A stretch of DNA of 14,133 bases from DASUAO01 sp046484625 (lineage in GTDB: Bacteria > Actinomycetota > Acidimicrobiia > IMCC26256 > PALSA-555). Shown here piece by piece: positions 11,026-14,133 of this stretch (positions are counted from its first letter, which is position 1; every line of letters starts with the position of its first letter). The position numbers were made by a program, and so were the translations under genes. The stretch lies in NCBI GenBank assembly GCA_046484625.1, contig JAWOIO010000074.1:1-14133 (forward strand), read 5' to 3'. The notes beneath the pieces are model-generated. The model worked only from the letters and a program-made list of their open reading frames with translations. It was not told where the DNA came from and did not search any database.

Positions 11026-12986
11026 AGCAGGGTCGTCAGACCCGGGCGTTCCGGGGGGTGGCCCAGGGTCCGTCGTCCACGGCGTCGGTCCGCCAGACGC
11101 GTCGCCCGGTGCGAGCCTCCCGAGGCCAGCGGTTCCGATACCGCATGGACACTGCGTTCTCGCGCGGCCCGATGGCCGTGATCGTCTGGCTCGCCAGCAT
11201 GACGGTCGCTCTCATCCTCGTTGCCTCGTTGGTGCTCGCCATCTTCCGTGTCCGGATCAACGACGCGAGCGTCGGATTCGTCGAGGGGTTCTGGCAGAGC
11301 ATGCTGCGCGTCATCGACCCGGGGACCATGGGCGGCGACAACGGTTGGGGGCTGCGGATCGTCGCGCTGCTCGTGACGATCGGTGGGGTCTTCCTCGCGA
11401 GCGCCCTGATCGGCATCATCGCGGCCGGGATCGATGCCAAGGTCCAGGACCTGCGTCGGGGGCGGAGCTTTGTCGTCGAGCACGGGCACACTCTCGTCCT
11501 CGGGTGGTCGCCGCGGATCTTCACGATCGTCTCGGAGATCTGCGTGGCGAACGAGAATCAGTCGGACGCGTGCATCGTCGTGCTCGCCGAGCGCGAGAAG
11601 ACCGAGATGGAGGAGGAGCTGCGCACGCGCGTCGACACGCGACGCAACACCCGGATCGTCTGCCGGACAGGAGAACCGGCGTCGCTCCACGATCTCGCCA
11701 TCGTCAACGTCGCGCACGCACGGTCCGTCCTGGTGCTCGGAGACGTCGAGGAACCCGGCGGCGATGCCGGCATCGTCAAGTCCGTGCTCGCGGTGCTGGT
11801 CGCGACCGGGTCCGACGACCGCCCGATCGTGGCGGAGGTCTCCGACGGCGAGATCGCGACCGCGCTCGGCGCGGCCGGCGGGGGCCGTGTCCTCTGTGTC
11901 CGGGCCCCCGACATCATCGCCCGCATCACCGCCCAGGCCTGTCGCCAGTCGGGCCTCAGCGCGGTCTGCCAGGAGCTGCTCGACTTCGACGGCGACGAGA
12001 TCTACTTCCACGTCGCGCCGGAGCTCGAGGGCACGACCTTCGGGGGCTCGCTCCTTGCGTTCGAGGAGTCGTCGGTGATCGGTGTCCGACGCGCCGACGG
12101 GACCGTGGCCGTGAACCCTCCCATGGACTCGGTGTTCGGACCCGGCGACGCGGTGGTCGCCATCGCGGCCGACGACGACACGGTCGCCTTCACCGGTCTG
12201 CGTGACGTGGCAGCACCCGACGTGGTCGTCTCGCCCGTGAAGGATCAGACGCTTCAGCGGATCCTGGTCGTGGGCTGGAACCCGATCGGCGCGGTCGTGC
12301 TCGACGAGCTCGACGAGTTCGTCCCAGCCGGCTCCGCTGTCGACGTGCTCGTGGACGAGGACCTCGCCGCGGTGGACCCCGCCGAGCTGGAAGGACTCGG
12401 CAACCTGACCGTGTCGGTCGTGAGCACGCGCAGCGACATGGGCCGAGTCGAGGCCCAGGTCGACGAGCACCACTACGACCGCGTGATCGTGCTCGGGTAC
12501 CGCGGCGGGCTCACGGAGTCCGAGGGGGACGCCCGCACGTTGCTCACGATGCTCCTGCTCCAGCGGCGGTCGCGGGAGTCCGGCCGTCCGCCCACTCGGG
12601 TCGTGGCAGAGATCCTCGACTCGCGCGACGTCGAGCTCGCCGAGGCCACCGGCGCCGACGACTTCGTTGTCAGTGACGCGCTGTCGAGCTACCTCATGGC
12701 GCAGCTCGCGGAGAACCCCGAGCTCGACGCGGTGTTCACCGACCTGTTCGATGCCGAGGGCTCTGCGATCGGTGTGAAGCCGTCGGAGTGGTACGTGGCC
12801 CCGGGCCGCGCCGTGGAGTTCGCCGAGGTGGTCGCGGCCGCGCGGGCGCGCGGCGAGACCGCGATCGGCTACCGCCTGTCTGCGACTGGGAACAACGCCG
12901 CCGAGGTCGTGGTGAACCCGGCGAAGCATGCGACCGTCGAGCTGGCCGCCGACGACGCGATCGTCGTCATCGGGCGGCCCGAGTGA
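11022..12986 (+). CDS. CASTOR/POLLUX-like ion channel with two RCK-type halves
   Basis: A 654-residue membrane channel. A basic N-terminal segment (1-48) precedes TM1 (about 50-76, MAVIVWLASMTVALILVASL). A pore-loop-like region follows (FWQSMLRVIDPGTMGGDNGW, 90-109), then TM2 (111-136, LRIVALLVTIGGVFLASALI). Two Rossmann/RCK-type regulatory halves begin at about 155 (HTLVLGWSPRIFTIV) and 412 (RILVVGWNPIGAVVLDEL). This order is that of the CASTOR/POLLUX/SYM8 family, known as cation channels in plant nuclei and also present in bacteria. The ion is unknown. ATG 11022 is used, and ATG 11145 (MDTAFSRG) is a shorter alternative that keeps both helices. TGATG connects to a tiny ORF before the acyltransferase gene. 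Confidence 0.82.
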   Translation: MKQGRQTRAFRGVAQGPSSTASVRQTRRPVRASRGQRFRYRMDTAFSRGPMAVIVWLASMTVALILVASLVLAIFRVRINDASVGFVEGFWQSMLRVIDPGTMGGDNGWGLRIVALLVTIGGVFLASALIGIIAAGIDAKVQDLRRGRSFVVEHGHTLVLGWSPRIFTIVSEICVANENQSDACIVVLAEREKTEMEEELRTRVDTRRNTRIVCRTGEPASLHDLAIVNVAHARSVLVLGDVEEPGGDAGIVKSVLAVLVATGSDDRPIVAEVSDGEIATALGAAGGGRVLCVRAPDIIARITAQACRQSGLSAVCQELLDFDGDEIYFHVAPELEGTTFGGSLLAFEESSVIGVRRADGTVAVNPPMDSVFGPGDAVVAIAADDDTVAFTGLRDVAAPDVVVSPVKDQTLQRILVVGWNPIGAVVLDELDEFVPAGSAVDVLVDEDLAAVDPAELEGLGNLTVSVVSTRSDMGRVEAQVDEHHYDRVIVLGYRGGLTESEGDARTLLTMLLLQRRSRESGRPPTRVVAEILDSRDVELAEATGADDFVVSDALSSYLMAQLAENPELDAVFTDLFDAEGSAIGVKPSEWYVAPGRAVEFAEVVAAARARGETAIGYRLSATGNNAAEVVVNPAKHATVELAADDAIVVIGRPE

Positions 12987-13033
12987 TGGGGGCCGGAGCG
13001 ATCGGACACGTCGTGATCGGGAGTCTGGGGTGA
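12986..13033 (+). CDS. Tiny 15-residue linker ORF between channel and acyltransferase genes
   Basis: ATG 12986 overlaps the channel stop (TGATG). The frame MGAGAIGHVVIGSLG ends 7 nt before the acyltransferase ATG. It may only serve translational coupling, or may be chance. Confidence 0.15.
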   Translation: MGAGAIGHVVIGSLG

Positions 13034-13040
13034 CCGCGTC

Positions 13041-13673
13041 ATGCGGCGGTTGATCGGTTCGTTGCTCCGTGGCATCTGGGGTCGCGCGGTGCAGTGGGGC
13101 GGGATCGGGCCACACGCGGCACGCCGGCGCGGGTTCCACTCGTTCGGTGACGGCAGTGCCATCTGCTTCCCGGTGGTTGCGCTCTTCGGCGAGCGCTACA
13201 TCAGCATCGGGTCGGGCACGATCATCGGACCCCACGCCAGCCTGTCGGCCGGCGTGTCGCCCGGCCATCACCTCGGGGTCGAGGAGGTGGTGACGATCGG
13301 CGACCGCTGCCTCATCGGGAAGGGGAGCGGCATCGTCGCGCACGAGCGCGTGGTGATCGGCGACGACGTGTTCACCGGCCACCACGTCTACATCACCGAC
13401 GCGAACCACGGCTACGAGGACACATCGATCCCGATCGGATCACAGTTCGCCCCGCCGCGGCCCGTGCACGTCGGTGCCGGTTCCTGGCTCGGGCACGGCT
13501 CGATCGTGCTTCCGGGCGCCACCATCGGGCGACACGTGGTGGTCGGGGCGGGATCGGTCGTGACCGGCACCCTGCCCGACAACTGTGTGGCGGTGGGGAA
13601 CCCGGCGCGGGTGATCCGGCGCTTCGTCGACGGCGCGTGGGTGGACGTCGACGACGCGGCGAGCGGCGGCTGA
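13041..13673 (+). CDS. Left-handed beta-helix acyltransferase (maltose/WbbJ-type acetyltransferase-like)
   Basis: A 210-residue hexapeptide-repeat acyltransferase. A short basic N-terminal helix (1-30) is followed by beta-helix coils such as YISIGSGTIIGPHASL, VVTIGDRCLIGKGSG, RVVIGDDVFTGHHVYI and IVLPGATIGRHVVVGAGSVV. The probable catalytic His123 is in ITDANHGYEDTSIPI, as in the MaaA/NodL/WbbJ group. The end GNPARVIRRF is the typical close of this fold. Members acetylate sugars or other hydroxyl groups on cell-surface precursors using acetyl-CoA. The substrate is unknown. ATG 13041 lies 54 nt after the channel stop on the same strand. The gene converges with the dehalogenase-like gene, 10 bp between stops. 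Confidence 0.85.
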   Translation: MRRLIGSLLRGIWGRAVQWGGIGPHAARRRGFHSFGDGSAICFPVVALFGERYISIGSGTIIGPHASLSAGVSPGHHLGVEEVVTIGDRCLIGKGSGIVAHERVVIGDDVFTGHHVYITDANHGYEDTSIPIGSQFAPPRPVHVGAGSWLGHGSIVLPGATIGRHVVVGAGSVVTGTLPDNCVAVGNPARVIRRFVDGAWVDVDDAASGG

Positions 13674-13677
13674 TCTC

Positions 13678-13697
13678 CGGCCGTTACGACGCGGCCG
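13678..13697. terminator. Possible hairpin at the convergent gene ends
   Basis: CGGCCG (13678-13683), an 8-nt loop and CGGCCG (13692-13697) can form a 6-bp stem spanning the TAA of the minus-strand hydrolase gene, just after the acyltransferase stop. No T-tract is present. Confidence 0.25.
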
Positions 13698-14133
13698 TGG
13701 AACGTACGAAGTCGACGACGACCGCGGCGAGCTCCGGCCCGCGATCCTCCTGGAGGAAGTGGCCCCCACCCTCGATGGTCGTGTGCGGCTGACCCTCACA
13801 TCCCGGGATCTCGCGGCGCAGCGCCGCGTCGTTGCCGCTCGTGATGGGGTCGCGGTCGCTGAAGGCGCAGAGGAAGGGCTTGGTGAACGCGCGGAGCGCG
13901 TCCCATGCGCGTCGGTTGGGCTCAGCAGCCGGGTCGTCCGGCGACGTAGGTACCAGCATGGGGAACTGGCGGGCACCGGCCTTGTAGGTGTCGTCGGGAA
14001 ACGGTGCGTCGTACGCAGCGATCACATCGGCGGCGAGGTCGGTCGTGCAGCCCCCGTTGACGATCCGACCGACGGTGAAGTCCTCCACCTCCTGGGAGAA
14101 GCGCTGCCAGGCGAGGAACGCGTCACCGGGCGG
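13684..14133 (-). CDS. Haloalkane dehalogenase-like alpha/beta hydrolase, C-terminal part (cut by window end)
   Basis: The last 149 codons of an alpha/beta hydrolase, open to the window edge. The sequence (FLAWQRFSQEVEDFTVGRIV, APFPDDTYKAGARQFPMLVP, KPFLCAFSDRDPIT and IEGGGHFLQEDRG) closely follows, from memory, the haloalkane dehalogenase / DhmA-like group. FSDRDPIT carries the acidic residue region and GGGHFLQED the catalytic His of the triad. The nucleophile Asp and the halide-binding Trp of the N-terminal half lie outside the window, so dehalogenase activity cannot be verified here. GTG 14088 is in frame but is not the start, because conserved sequence continues beyond it. Confidence 0.85.
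   Translation of the reverse strand, partial: PPGDAFLAWQRFSQEVEDFTVGRIVNGGCTTDLAADVIAAYDAPFPDDTYKAGARQFPMLVPTSPDDPAAEPNRRAWDALRAFTKPFLCAFSDRDPITSGNDAALRREIPGCEGQPHTTIEGGGHFLQEDRGPELAAVVVDFVRSTAAS

Noticed and set aside
10968..13409. An 813-codon open frame on the minus strand, antisense to the ion channel and acyltransferase genes
   Set aside because: It is rich in His, Asp, Arg and Glu with no domain or start signal. It is the usual antisense shadow of a high-GC gene, while the plus strand has clear families.

Overview
The window is high-GC DNA, about 70% G+C, with densely packed genes, very short intergenic gaps, many GTG starts and at least two starts that look leaderless. Its protein set points to an uncultured actinobacterium, most likely of the Acidimicrobiia type. 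The main clues are an Rv0185-like metallohydrolase, a DUF6529-like membrane protein, a CASTOR/POLLUX-type channel and a Ku plus LigD-polymerase pair. The taxonomic call is inference from protein families. The first 360 bases do not fit: they have lower G+C (about 64% by hand count) and encode, on the minus strand, the C-terminal part of an F1-ATPase beta subunit. That fragment stops abruptly where the C-terminus of an acyl-CoA dehydrogenase begins on the plus strand. The left edge therefore looks like an assembly chimera or a rearrangement scar.

Layout from left to right. The left block (361-1980, plus) holds the acyl-CoA dehydrogenase tail, an AlaX-type tRNA editing protein and an acyl-ACP thioesterase. 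The first two genes are back to back or overlapping, and the last two share one base, so this looks like one operon. It is followed on the minus strand by a 590-residue protein with an N-terminal XRE helix-turn-helix and a C-terminal ConA-like beta-sandwich. A short-chain dehydrogenase is divergent from it across a 99-bp gap that contains a perfect inverted repeat. Next come a convergent phytanoyl-CoA dioxygenase-like enzyme (minus) and a gamma-class carbonic anhydrase-like hexapeptide protein (plus). The starts of these two lie only 26 bp apart, and their -10 elements overlap.

The centre (6156-9627) has three minus-strand genes: an Rv0185-like metallohydrolase, a second SDR and a stand-alone LigD-type polymerase. 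These are divergent from ku. Ku and the polymerase form a minimal NHEJ locus with no ligase in the window. The stretch after ku (9628-9934) has no intact annotated gene. It holds a good ribosome-binding site with a small ORF, a palindrome, a 19-bp motif that also occurs upstream of the metallohydrolase, and a frameshifted gene remnant.

The right block has a translationally coupled pair on the minus strand: a five-helix membrane protein followed by a membrane-anchored cytochrome c, probably a small redox module. Divergent from it are a CASTOR/POLLUX-like ion channel with two regulatory nucleotide-binding halves and a left-handed beta-helix acyltransferase. The window ends inside a convergent haloalkane-dehalogenase-like alpha/beta hydrolase that lacks its N-terminus.

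No tRNA, rRNA, CRISPR array or insertion sequence was seen. The most unusual items are the HTH/ConA-like fusion, the overlapping leaderless promoter pair, the shared 19-bp motif, the NHEJ divergent start region where one strand's -10 is the other strand's ribosome-binding site, and the chimeric left edge.
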